Source: CAZIKF01 sp964539825 (GTDB lineage Bacteria; Muiribacteriota; UBA6191). Taken from it: a DNA stretch of 64,000 bases. The notes under the pieces were generated by a model, which was not told the DNA's origin, ran no database searches, and worked only from the letters and a program-made list of their open reading frames with translations. The number at the start of each line of letters is the position of its first letter. The stretch's first letter is position 1. The DNA is taken from positions 5,211 to 69,210 of the forward strand of contig CAZIKF010000027.1 in assembly GCA_964539825.1 (NCBI GenBank), written 5' to 3'. Of this stretch, positions 26,303-34,174 are shown piece by piece. The translations under genes were made by a program, and so were the position numbers.

Positions 26303-27725
26303 AGGGAGTCGCCGTTATGGCGCTCCGGTGATACGGATCTTTAGTGGTGGTGTTGTTCACCTGGCGTGACAGCAGCAGCGTGCGGCCTACCAGCCAGAGA
26401 AAAAGAACTCCTCCTACAATGGCTCCAATTCCTCCAAGTCCCATAATGACCAGCCCCATGGATTCCATGGAACTGCGGATATGCTGCTCTGAGCCATAGG
26501 TTTTCCTGAGAGCTCCCTGCAATCCGGCAAATCCGAATCCAAGGGCAAATGTCAATTGTCCTGCCCCGAAAATCACTGGTTGATAGACGCTTAGGCGAGA
26601 GCGAAAGACTTCCTTCAGCGAATAACTCATGTGCTCAAGGGCTGTATAGCTTAGAACCATATAAATTGCGGTGACCGCTCCGATAGACGCGTGATAATGA
26701 GCTGGGACGAGGGTATTGGATTGATGTATGGCTGCACCCAGCAGAAATCCAAGACTGCTAAGGCAGATGCTTGTTACCAGACCATAAAAATATACCTTTC
26801 GGGTTCGGGGCATTGTTGGAAGTTTACTAACTGCTCTGAAGATAGCTTTTAGCGTTAGAAATATTGTGATGGCCACGACAGGCCAGCTGCCAAATCTCAT
26901 CATCGCGGTAAAACCTGAATAATAGAAATGGTTTTCTAATCCCGCAATGACCAGGTATGGAGAGCTAAGTATGGGGAGAAACAAGAATCCAAAGAGTAGT
27001 TTGGCCGGTCTCGGTCCCACCAAATCCCGGCCCGTCAGTATCTTACAAGCCAATATCCAGCCAACAAGCATCCCCATTAAATGTGCAAACTGCAGTACAT
27101 GACCAACACCCCAAAAAAGCATTTCAAAATAGGACTGGTCCGGTAACGCAAGCGGTAGTTTCATCCAAGTAAGGAGCAAGGTTAATAACGCGATGAGAAT
27201 CGTTAATCCGGCAAAACTAAGCCCTGTATGACAGGCTTCAGGTATACCTGGGGTTGTATCGTCGCCTCTGCCTCTTACCAGGGCAAAAAGAAAGTAGAGG
27301 CAAACCCCCAAAAAGAAAAAACCAAGTCCTGCGAAAAAGACAGGGTGATTTAGTACGGGTACATAATTCGAAAGTATTGGATTTACGCCATTGAAGAACA
27401 GTGAGGCTACCAATAATCCCTGGCCACAACAGCAAAGGAGTAGAAATATTCGATTCCATTGGCGAGGGACCGCCGAGGGCTGTAGAAGAGACTGGAGGAC
27501 TACGAGGAAGCTGATCAGCCAGATGTTGAGGGCGAGGTTTACATGTACCACCAGACAGCTTTTTGTAAACTCGGCGTCGGGCTGCAGGCCGGGAGGAAGG
27601 GGTAATCTCCCCAACACCAGAACAAGAGCCAGCAAGCCAGCCAGGATCAACGAACCAATGGCAACCCATAGCCATCCCCTGAAGGGAGAACTCCTTAGAA
27701 TATTTGAAGGGGAGGCTGTAGTCAT
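26283..27725 (-). CDS. Second, degenerate heme-copper oxidase-fold subunit
   Basis: First gene of the operon, 480 residues and about 12 membrane helices. It keeps H61 for the low-spin heme and the pair H343/H345 (AHYHASIG). The CuB region reads WGVGHVLQFAH, with H209 but Phe at the position of the Tyr. The usual His-His pair is replaced by Asn265-His266 (ENHFYY). So it has the oxidase fold and both heme sites but an altered CuB site. It may be a divergent NO reductase or a non-catalytic heme subunit. No Shine-Dalgarno sequence is evident before the ATG at 27725, and a sigma54-type promoter would start transcription about 20 bases upstream. Confidence 0.75.
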   Translation of the reverse strand: MTTASPSNILRSSPFRGWLWVAIGSLILAGLLALVLVLGRLPLPPGLQPDAEFTKSCLVVHVNLALNIWLISFLVVLQSLLQPSAVPRQWNRIFLLLCCCGQGLLVASLFFNGVNPILSNYVPVLNHPVFFAGLGFFFLGVCLYFLFALVRGRGDDTTPGIPEACHTGLSFAGLTILIALLTLLLTWMKLPLALPDQSYFEMLFWGVGHVLQFAHLMGMLVGWILACKILTGRDLVGPRPAKLLFGFLFLPILSSPYLVIAGLENHFYYSGFTAMMRFGSWPVVAITIFLTLKAIFRAVSKLPTMPRTRKVYFYGLVTSICLSSLGFLLGAAIHQSNTLVPAHYHASIGAVTAIYMVLSYTALEHMSYSLKEVFRSRLSVYQPVIFGAGQLTFALGFGFAGLQGALRKTYGSEQHIRSSMESMGLVIMGLGGIGAIVGGVLFLWLVGRTLLLSRQVNNTTTKDPYHRSAITATPCGVQSI

Positions 27726-27736
27726 AACAACAAAAC

Positions 27737-27754
27737 TTTACATCACGATGTAAA
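27737..27754. promoter_or_regulatory. Dyad TTTACATC-N2-GATGTAAA at the NO operon start
   Basis: Perfect eight-base arms flank a two-base spacer, and the dyad ends 12 bases before the start codon of the minus-strand operon. It would cover the transcription start predicted from the sigma54-type promoter at 27757-27773. The half motif also occurs alone at 27873-27879 (TTACATC) and 27930-27936 (GATGTAA). It matches neither the FNR nor the NsrR consensus known to me, so the binding protein is unassigned. Confidence 0.5.
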
Positions 27755-27756
27755 TA

Positions 27757-27773
27757 TAGCAACATAGTGACCA
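27757..27773 (-). promoter_or_regulatory. Candidate sigma54 (-24/-12) promoter for the NO operon
   Basis: On the minus strand the sequence reads TTGGTCACTATGTTGCTA. It has the invariant GG (27772-27771) and GC (27760-27759) with exactly ten bases between, and a full TTGC at -12. A start about 12 bases downstream leaves a leader of roughly 20 bases to the ATG at 27725. Candidate enhancer sites lie 75-165 bases upstream. Confidence 0.6.
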
Positions 27774-27845
27774 ACTATCAATAGAAAGTAACAACATTCT
27801 ACCCCAGTATTTTCCCAAAAATACGGGACTTAATTACATTAATGT

Positions 27846-27922
27846 TGTCGTAATGACATTTTATTGTTATCCTTACATCAGTTATTATGGCTTAAGCGTA
27901 TCGCCATTGTGTCATTATGACA
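27846..27922. promoter_or_regulatory. Three candidate NorR-type sites (GT-N7-AC)
   Basis: TGTC-GTAAT-GACA at 27846-27858 and TGTC-ATTAT-GACA at 27910-27922 are dyads with identical layout, 64 bases apart centre to centre. Both contain GT-N7-AC, the core described for NorR enhancer sites. A weaker third copy, GTTATCCTTAC, is at 27866-27876. The known NorR arrangement upstream of norV also uses three sites. They lie between the minus-strand NO operon and the divergent NorR-like gene. Confidence 0.55.
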
Positions 27923-28001
27923 TTACTATGATGTAATATTGTCAAATTTTCATGAGTCTTTGTTGTTAGAACAGCTGGATATTTACTAAACTGACCAGAT
28001 T

Positions 28002-29573
28002 ATGAATCTCGAATCCATACTCTTTAATACTGCACTTGAATTCACTGCATCCCTGGATTTGAAGTCTTTGCTTAACAATTTGTTGCGACGGCTTTCAGAA
28101 GTAATACCCTATGATGCGGCATCTGTTTTAATACTGGAGGGTGATACCCTTGTCACCCTGGATAGCCGGGGAATCCAACACGGACCTGACGGTGTTCTTC
28201 GATTTGGTGTTGGTGACAATCCAAGGCTGGACCAGGCATTGAAGTCGCCTACACCAATCCGATTCACGGACCCTTCCCTACCGGATCCATTTGATGGATT
28301 ACTGGAAGCCAGCACAGACCTCCATGAAAGAATTCACGGCTGCATGATTGCCCCCTTAATCATTGATGGGAAGTGCATTGGACTCTTAACTGTAGACAGT
28401 CTTGAAACAGACTCCTTCAGGGATGATCAACAGCAGTTTTTGATGATGTTTGCAACCTTTGCAGCTGTGGCGATCCGTAATGCAAGGCTTATGGAAGAGG
28501 CTAAGCATCACAGTCGCGAGCTTGAGGATCAGAATATGCGTCTTGTGGAGGAAATACAGGCGCAAGCGGGCGGGACCCAGGTCATTGGAACCAGTTCGGT
28601 AATTAGAGCCCTTCGTCAAAAAGTTGAGTACCTCGCCAGCCTGGATGCTCCTGTTCTGATCACAGGCGAACCCGGTGTAGGCAAGGAACTTATCGCCCGA
28701 TGGCTCCATTACAACTCCCAACGTGCTGGAAAGGTACTGGTTTTCGCGAACTGCCATATCCAAGATCAGCAGGAGCTCGAAGCAAGTCTTTTTGGTGCGG
28801 GGGACTCAGTCCCCGGGAGCGATAAGGGAAAGTTCTCTCTGGCCAACGGTGGAACGCTGTTTTTGGCAGAAGTCGGAGAGCTTCCCGAAGTCTTGCAGAG
28901 GAGATTACTAGAGCTCCTGGAGCAAAACACGGTTACCTATCATCAAGGTGGAGAACCTGTTGCCTTAAATGTACGAGTTCTTGCCTCAACAAGCCGAGCT
29001 TTAGAGACGGAGGTTGAAAATGGTAACTTTTTAAAGGAGCTCTATCATCTGCTGAGCCTTTTCCCTATCCAAGTACCCACTTTGCAGGATCATAAGGAAG
29101 ACATTCCTGAACTGGTACGCCATTTCATTGGGATTCATGCTCCTGGACTTGGGATGAGAATTCCTAAAGTCCAGGAGGACTTTTTGGAGGCAATAAAACA
29201 TACACCTTGGCCGGGAAATGTACGCGAGCTGGAATTATTTATCGAGCGGAGTCTTACCTGGACAAGGCATGAAGCCAGTCCAGTTTTCGACCGTGGTCTC
29301 TTTGATCGCCTGCAGGGACCTGAAAAGAGCAAGGGTAGACCCGGTTCAACCATATGTGGAATTCCAACAAACCACAGCCTTAGGGATGCCACAACTGAAT
29401 TCCAGCGAATGTTTATACGGCAGGTTTTAAAACAGTCCGGCTCAAATCTATCAAAGGCAGCCCAGACTCTTGGCATGGATCGTGGAAATTTTTATCGGAA
29501 AGTGAAAAAACTCTTACCGGAAGCTAATTCCAACGGACTTTTGAAAGGTCAGGCTAAAGAAAAATCCTTGTAA
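28002..29573 (+). CDS. NorR-like NO-responsive regulator with degenerate AAA+ domain
   Basis: Three-domain layout of NorR in 523 residues: GAF (about 18-165), AAA+ (about 190-420) and a Fis-type helix-turn-helix (about 470-505, KAAQTLGMDRGNFYRK). Residues matching the proposed NO-binding non-heme iron site of E. coli NorR are present: R75, D95, D98, H112, C114 and D132. In the AAA+ domain Walker A is intact (GEPGVGKE, 222-229), but the GAFTGA loop is missing (LFGAGDSVPGSDKGKF), the Walker B Asp is Ala289 (LFLAEVGEL), and both arginine fingers are Leu (L344, L350). It therefore probably senses NO and binds DNA but cannot activate sigma54 in the usual way. It is divergent from the NO operon and 17 bases before the heme d1 genes. 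Confidence 0.88.
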   Translation: MNLESILFNTALEFTASLDLKSLLNNLLRRLSEVIPYDAASVLILEGDTLVTLDSRGIQHGPDGVLRFGVGDNPRLDQALKSPTPIRFTDPSLPDPFDGLLEASTDLHERIHGCMIAPLIIDGKCIGLLTVDSLETDSFRDDQQQFLMMFATFAAVAIRNARLMEEAKHHSRELEDQNMRLVEEIQAQAGGTQVIGTSSVIRALRQKVEYLASLDAPVLITGEPGVGKELIARWLHYNSQRAGKVLVFANCHIQDQQELEASLFGAGDSVPGSDKGKFSLANGGTLFLAEVGELPEVLQRRLLELLEQNTVTYHQGGEPVALNVRVLASTSRALETEVENGNFLKELYHLLSLFPIQVPTLQDHKEDIPELVRHFIGIHAPGLGMRIPKVQEDFLEAIKHTPWPGNVRELELFIERSLTWTRHEASPVFDRGLFDRLQGPEKSKGRPGSTICGIPTNHSLRDATTEFQRMFIRQVLKQSGSNLSKAAQTLGMDRGNFYRKVKKLLPEANSNGLLKGQAKEKSL

Positions 29574-29590
29574 GTAAAGGCAGAAACTCC

Positions 29591-30202
29591 ATGGCTTATT
29601 TCCCCGCTTTCCTACCACTCACCAATCAAAAGATTCTCGTCGTTGGAGGAGGAATTGTCGCCTGTAGAAAAGTCGAAAAATTACTGCTTTTCCAGCCGAA
29701 AATGCGAATCGTAACTTTGGAAGTCCACCCGGAACTCCAGAAGTTGATAGAGGACAACGACATTGAAATGGATCTGAAAAGCTTTGAAATAACTGATCTT
29801 CAAGATCAGTTCATGGTAATTGTGGCCGTTGATGATCTTGCTCTCCAACAGGAAATATTTCAGATTGCGCAGGATAGGCACCTTTTTTGCAATTGCGTTG
29901 ATTCAGCCGACTATTGCAATTTTCTTTTTCCGGCATTGGTAGTGAGGGGAGATCTTTGCGTTGGGGTCAATACAGCAGGAAAAGCCCCGGCTGTGTCGTC
30001 GCTGGTACGTCAGACTATTGAAACGGCAATACCTGAGAATGTGGAGGAAATCGTTGATTCGGTTCAAGAGTTTAGGATGTCGTTACCCAGGGGTAAACGA
30101 ACAATGGAACGAGTGATGGAATATTCAAAGGAACTTTTTACGAAGAGCCTGAATCAATCCTCCTCACCGGTGAAGGATAGCGGGGATGCTGAGGATCACT
30201 GA
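29591..30202 (+). CDS. Precorrin-2 dehydrogenase/sirohydrochlorin ferrochelatase-type protein (CysG N-domain)
   Basis: The 203-residue protein matches the NAD-binding part of siroheme synthase: ILVVGGGIVACRK with GGG at 19-21, then CNCVDSADYCNFLFPA and VGVNTAGKAPAVS. It would oxidise precorrin-2 to sirohydrochlorin and perhaps insert iron, giving siroheme, the precursor of heme d1. The C-terminal dimerisation region is short. It overlaps nirJ by 17 bases and follows the regulator closely, so the heme d1 genes are likely one operon. Confidence 0.9.
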   Translation: MAYFPAFLPLTNQKILVVGGGIVACRKVEKLLLFQPKMRIVTLEVHPELQKLIEDNDIEMDLKSFEITDLQDQFMVIVAVDDLALQQEIFQIAQDRHLFCNCVDSADYCNFLFPALVVRGDLCVGVNTAGKAPAVSSLVRQTIETAIPENVEEIVDSVQEFRMSLPRGKRTMERVMEYSKELFTKSLNQSSSPVKDSGDAEDH

Positions 30203-31283
30203 GCTAATCAAATCCAGCAAGAATGGGATCTTCCGAAAACCCTTTCCGGGAGTTATTCTCATCTGGAATCTCACCAATACCTGTAATCTCAAATGCAAAC
30301 ACTGTTATGCCTCGGCCACTCAAAATCGCAAGGAGGAGTTAAGTCGGGAGGAAATTTTAGGACTTCTTGCGGACCTGCAAAAAAACCGGGTTCGGTTTGC
30401 TGTGCTTTCAGGAGGCGAACCCCTTTTAAGGGAGGATCTTTTTGAGATCGCCTGTTCCATGAAAGAAGTTGGAATCATCCCCTCTCTTTCCACCAATGGC
30501 GGGCTGATAGAAGACAGGCACTTGCCTTTAATTCAAGAGCACTTTGATTACGTGGGCATCAGCATTGATGGGCCGGAATTGATACACGACCGATTCCGCG
30601 GCAAGTCGGGGGCCTTTAAGAAGTCATTGGGTGCTATTCGGAAGTGCCGGGATTCAGGTTTGAAGGTCGGGATCCGGTTCACAATCTGTAAAGAAACCTT
30701 TAGTGGTCTGTCTTTCGTCTTTGAATTAGCTGAGAAGGAAGGGATCCCAAAGATTTATCTTTCTCATCTGGTTGATTCGGGTCGGGCAGATACAGTGGAA
30801 GATCTGGCCATGGATGACTATAAAGAAGGCGTTCAGTTCATCATTAAAAAGGCTTTTTCTTATGTTGAAAATGGAATCGGAATTGATGTAGTTACAGGTA
30901 ATAATGAAGCCGACGGTGTTGTTCTCTATAGAGAATTTCAGAAACGATTTCCAGCTCAGGAAGATGTTCTATATAAGAATTTACAAACCTGGGGGGGAAA
31001 CCAGGCCGGGGTCCGCTTAGTTAATATCGATTATCTCGGTAATGTCAAACCCGATCCGTTTTTCCCGGATTCTCTTGGAAACCTGCGTGAGAAGACTTTC
31101 TCAGAGATCTGGGAGGACGCAGCTTTGTTAGGGCCGCTTAGAAATAGACCGCGCATACTCGAAGGGAAATGTGGGTCCTGTACCTATTTAAATATCTGTA
31201 ACGGGGGATCTCGAGCAAGGGCATTCTCTCGATATGGGAGTTATTCCGCTGAGGATCCGGCGTGTCATGTGATGAGTCAATGA
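30186..31283 (+). CDS. nirJ: Heme d1 biosynthesis radical SAM protein NirJ
   Basis: NirJ acts late in heme d1 synthesis, replacing propionate side chains of the tetrapyrrole. The radical SAM cluster motif is C33-x3-C37-x2-C40 (CNLKCKHC), followed by SGGEPLLRED and the SPASM-type C-terminal cysteines (CGSCTYLNIC and a later Cys before the end). The N-terminal VILIWNLTNTC pattern is typical of the NirJ/AhbC/AhbD group; the neighbours decide for NirJ. Length 365 residues, normal. Confidence 0.92.
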   Translation: MLRITELIKSSKNGIFRKPFPGVILIWNLTNTCNLKCKHCYASATQNRKEELSREEILGLLADLQKNRVRFAVLSGGEPLLREDLFEIACSMKEVGIIPSLSTNGGLIEDRHLPLIQEHFDYVGISIDGPELIHDRFRGKSGAFKKSLGAIRKCRDSGLKVGIRFTICKETFSGLSFVFELAEKEGIPKIYLSHLVDSGRADTVEDLAMDDYKEGVQFIIKKAFSYVENGIGIDVVTGNNEADGVVLYREFQKRFPAQEDVLYKNLQTWGGNQAGVRLVNIDYLGNVKPDPFFPDSLGNLREKTFSEIWEDAALLGPLRNRPRILEGKCGSCTYLNICNGGSRARAFSRYGSYSAEDPACHVMSQ

Positions 31284-32035
31284 AGTCAGCCAAGGTATAT
31301 ATCATGGGGGCGGGTCCGAGTGATCCTGAGCTTTTGACGATCAAGGCTCATAAGATTTTGGGTAGAGCTGAAGTAATTCTCTATGACCGCCTGATTGAGA
31401 AAAGTATTCTCGATTTGGCACCTGCTGAGTGTCGACGCATCTATGTGGGTAAAGAATCCGGGTTTCACTCTCTTCCCCAGGACCAGATCAATGAGAAACT
31501 ACTGGAAATGAGTATGAAGTATGAAGTGGTGGTAAGGCTTAAGGGAGGAGACCCCTTCGTATTCGGTCGAGGTGGCGAAGAGGCCCAGGTTTTGGGAGAA
31601 CACGGGGTATCATTTGAAATCATTCCCGGAGTCACATCCGCCGTAGCAGCAGCCGCATACGCGGGCATCCCCATTACCCACAGGGGTATTTCTTCAAGTT
31701 GTGCCTTTGTAGCCGGCCATCATGCTCCGCACTTACGGGAGGATGTATGCTGGGAAGCGCTGGCGAAAATTCACACAGTTGTTTTTTATATGGGAGTCAG
31801 AAACCGACAACAAATTGCTAAAAAGCTGATTGAAGAAGGTCGTGACGAAAGCGATCCGGTTGCCTTCATCTACCGAGGCACCACTCCATTTCAGAAATCC
31901 ATTGAGACTACACTGTTAACCGTGGCTGAAAATCCACCGCCTGTGGAGTCACCCGCAATTTTTGTGATTGGAAAGGTCGTATCTCTGGCAACGGCGCTTA
32001 CCTGGTACAAACCGGTCAGTAATTTCCAGGATTAA
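31280..32035 (+). CDS. nirE: Uroporphyrinogen-III C-methyltransferase (NirE/CobA)
   Basis: This SAM-dependent enzyme makes precorrin-2 from uroporphyrinogen III. About 251 residues carry VYIMGAGPSDPELLTIKA at the start, VRLKGGDPFVFGRGGEE in the middle and IPGVTSAVAAAAYAGIPITHRG. The start ATG at 31280 overlaps the nirJ stop as ATGA; a GTG at 31262 is a less likely alternative. With the CysG N-domain protein two genes upstream it completes the siroheme branch, so the two activities of CysG are encoded separately here. Confidence 0.93.
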   Translation: MKSAKVYIMGAGPSDPELLTIKAHKILGRAEVILYDRLIEKSILDLAPAECRRIYVGKESGFHSLPQDQINEKLLEMSMKYEVVVRLKGGDPFVFGRGGEEAQVLGEHGVSFEIIPGVTSAVAAAAYAGIPITHRGISSSCAFVAGHHAPHLREDVCWEALAKIHTVVFYMGVRNRQQIAKKLIEEGRDESDPVAFIYRGTTPFQKSIETTLLTVAENPPPVESPAIFVIGKVVSLATALTWYKPVSNFQD

Positions 32036-32057
32036 ACTTAAGGAACGGAAGATCAAT

Positions 32058-33080
32058 ATGAGAGAAGAACTGCTGCACTGGTTACAGGAAGGCTTGCCTC
32101 TGGTAGCGAGGCCCTTTAGTAAATTGGCCGAAAAACTGGGATGTACTGAAGAGGATATCCTTGGGGAGATTGAGGTGCTCAAAAAGGAAAAGATCATCCG
32201 CCGACTCTGCCCTATTTTTGATACAAAGCTACTTGGCTATGACAGCGCATTGGTTGCATTTCGTGTGAATTCAGAGCGCATTGAGCTCATTGCCGATGAT
32301 ATTAGTTCGCATCCAGGCGTAAGTCATAACTACGAAAGAAATCATGACTTCAATCTTTGGTTTACAATCGCCACGGAGCAGGACAGCCGGTTGGGGTTAG
32401 AGAGAACGGTTGCTGCTCTGGCGAGCAAGAATGGGGTAGAGGATTTTTCGATCCTGCGTTCTACCAGAACCTTTAAGATCGGGGTAAAACTATCCAAACT
32501 AGCAGAATCCTCAGACAGGGAACAGGTATCGCAAAAAGTCCATGAAGTCCATCCTCTTCTCCCCCTGGAGAAGGAGGTAGTTCAACTTTGTCAGAGGGAT
32601 CTCCAACTGGTTTCTGAACCATTCAATGATTACGCCAATGAGCTTGGAATGACAGTTGATTCTTTGTTAGAGGTCTTAGCGAATCTGAAAGAACGCGGTG
32701 TGTTAAGAAGACTTGCAGCTTTGCTCTTCCATCGAAAAGTTGGTTTCAAAGCCAATGGCATGTCTGTTTGGAGTGTTCCTCCTGAGGAGTGTGAAAAAGC
32801 AGGGATGATCATGGCAAGTTTCCGAGGCGTTTCTCATTGTTACGAGCGAACCACTTCTAAGTTCTGGCCATACAATGTCTATGCCATGATTCATGGTCAG
32901 AGCGAAGCAGAGGTTGAGGAAATAGTAGGTACCATCAAAGAAGAAACGGGTTTGAATAAAGCTCTCATATTATATTCCACGCGTGAGTTTAAGAAACGAC
33001 GCATAAATTATTTTTCACCTGAGTTTGGTTTATGGGAAGAGCAGGTTGGGGGAGCGATGCTCCAGATGGAATTGTCCTGA
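32058..33080 (+). CDS. nirDL: Siroheme decarboxylase NirDL (fused AsnC/Lrp-like pair)
   Basis: Two tandem Lrp/AsnC-type units make up the 340 residues. Each has a winged-helix part and a catalytic RAM-like part: first YERNHDFNLWFTIA, then YERTTSKFWPYNVYAMI, the repeated HxYER landmark of NirD/NirL and NirG/NirH. The enzyme decarboxylates siroheme to didecarboxysiroheme on the heme d1 route. Only one such gene is present, as in organisms with a single NirDL fusion rather than NirDLGH. The start at 32058 follows GGAACGGAAG; an open frame to 31968 overlaps nirE and is not used. Confidence 0.93.
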   Translation: MREELLHWLQEGLPLVARPFSKLAEKLGCTEEDILGEIEVLKKEKIIRRLCPIFDTKLLGYDSALVAFRVNSERIELIADDISSHPGVSHNYERNHDFNLWFTIATEQDSRLGLERTVAALASKNGVEDFSILRSTRTFKIGVKLSKLAESSDREQVSQKVHEVHPLLPLEKEVVQLCQRDLQLVSEPFNDYANELGMTVDSLLEVLANLKERGVLRRLAALLFHRKVGFKANGMSVWSVPPEECEKAGMIMASFRGVSHCYERTTSKFWPYNVYAMIHGQSEAEVEEIVGTIKEETGLNKALILYSTREFKKRRINYFSPEFGLWEEQVGGAMLQMELS

Positions 33081-33092
33081 GGAGATGTCTCC

Positions 33093-34172
33093 ATGAAAGC
33101 TATGAAAAGAGTTTTAGAAATACTTTTATTAACAGTCTTACTCATTGCTTCCAGCCCGGTTTTTGCATTGACGGGCTATGTTGTAGAGCGGGAACGAAGC
33201 AACCTGGCCATCTTTCAAGACCAGGGAGTAACAGGAGAATTAACAGAGCTTGGTAAGCTTCATCATGCCACCGTAAAGTTCCGGGGAAAGTTTGGTTACA
33301 TTATTAGCCGGGATGGATTTTTGAGCCAGTTTGATACTACTACAAATACAGTAGTTAAGAAGGTGAAAGTTGGAGCTAGCAGCATAGGCTTCAGTTTTGT
33401 AGGCTCAGAGTACATTGCGGTTGGCAACTATGATCCCGATACCGTGGTTATTTTAAACAGTGATCTTAAACCGGTCAAAACCATAGCCACAGGGTCGAGA
33501 AACGTAGGTTTAAAGAGCAATGGGAATTTAATTCCGTTTTGCCTGATGGATAAGAATGAAGTCTGGATTCTGGATGCTGAAAACGACTTCCAAATATTGA
33601 AAAAGTTCCCTACCGCTGAGATGCCTTTTGATGCTCTCCTCGCAGGCGATCACTACATTGTTGGTCACTTCAAATCAAAATCCCTTGGGATTCTTGACCT
33701 TAAGACTCTGAGCTATCGAAGTGTGGCATTGAAGGGATCCACAGACAAAACCATTTTAAAGGTACCTCATTTCGGGATGTGGGGACTTTGGAAGCATATA
33801 GCGTTCATCCCTGCCGTGGGAGAGAGCAGACTCTATACACTCAGTCTGGAGACTCTAGAGGTGACCGGATACATAGAGATTCCAGGTTTGCCGGTTTTTG
33901 CCTCCGTCTCACCCGAAGAGAAATTTATTGCAGTCAATTTCAGCGGTGAAAAAGAGAACCTTGTCACCATTATTGAACCCTTGGAGATGAAGATTCTGAA
34001 AAACATAGATGCAGGCCAGCGAGTTATGCACATCAGGTTCTCTCCGGACTCTGAAAATCTTTTTGTATCATCCTATTTTGATAACCGCCTAAATCTCTTT
34101 AAAACGGGCTCTTGGGATTTATTCGGCAGTCACAGAATTCCCGGTCCATCCGGAATTTTCTTTCAAAACTGA
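33093..34172 (+). CDS. nirF: Heme d1 biosynthesis protein NirF
   Basis: The 359-residue protein begins with a signal peptide (LLLTVLLIASSPVFA) and folds as a d1-type beta propeller without a cytochrome c domain, which defines NirF. Typical pieces are ERERSNLAIFQ, VGNYDPDTVVILN, and HFGMWGLWKHIAFIPAVG. NirF is periplasmic and takes part in the last steps of heme d1 formation. It follows nirDL by 12 bases and ends two bases before nirN. Confidence 0.92.
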   Translation: MKAMKRVLEILLLTVLLIASSPVFALTGYVVERERSNLAIFQDQGVTGELTELGKLHHATVKFRGKFGYIISRDGFLSQFDTTTNTVVKKVKVGASSIGFSFVGSEYIAVGNYDPDTVVILNSDLKPVKTIATGSRNVGLKSNGNLIPFCLMDKNEVWILDAENDFQILKKFPTAEMPFDALLAGDHYIVGHFKSKSLGILDLKTLSYRSVALKGSTDKTILKVPHFGMWGLWKHIAFIPAVGESRLYTLSLETLEVTGYIEIPGLPVFASVSPEEKFIAVNFSGEKENLVTIIEPLEMKILKNIDAGQRVMHIRFSPDSENLFVSSYFDNRLNLFKTGSWDLFGSHRIPGPSGIFFQN

Positions 34173-34174
34173 CC

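Noticed and set aside
27238..27774. Alternative minus-strand frame of 178 codons at the start of the NO operon
   Set aside because: It overlaps the oxidase-fold gene in another frame and is Arg/Ser/Pro-rich, unlike a membrane or soluble protein.
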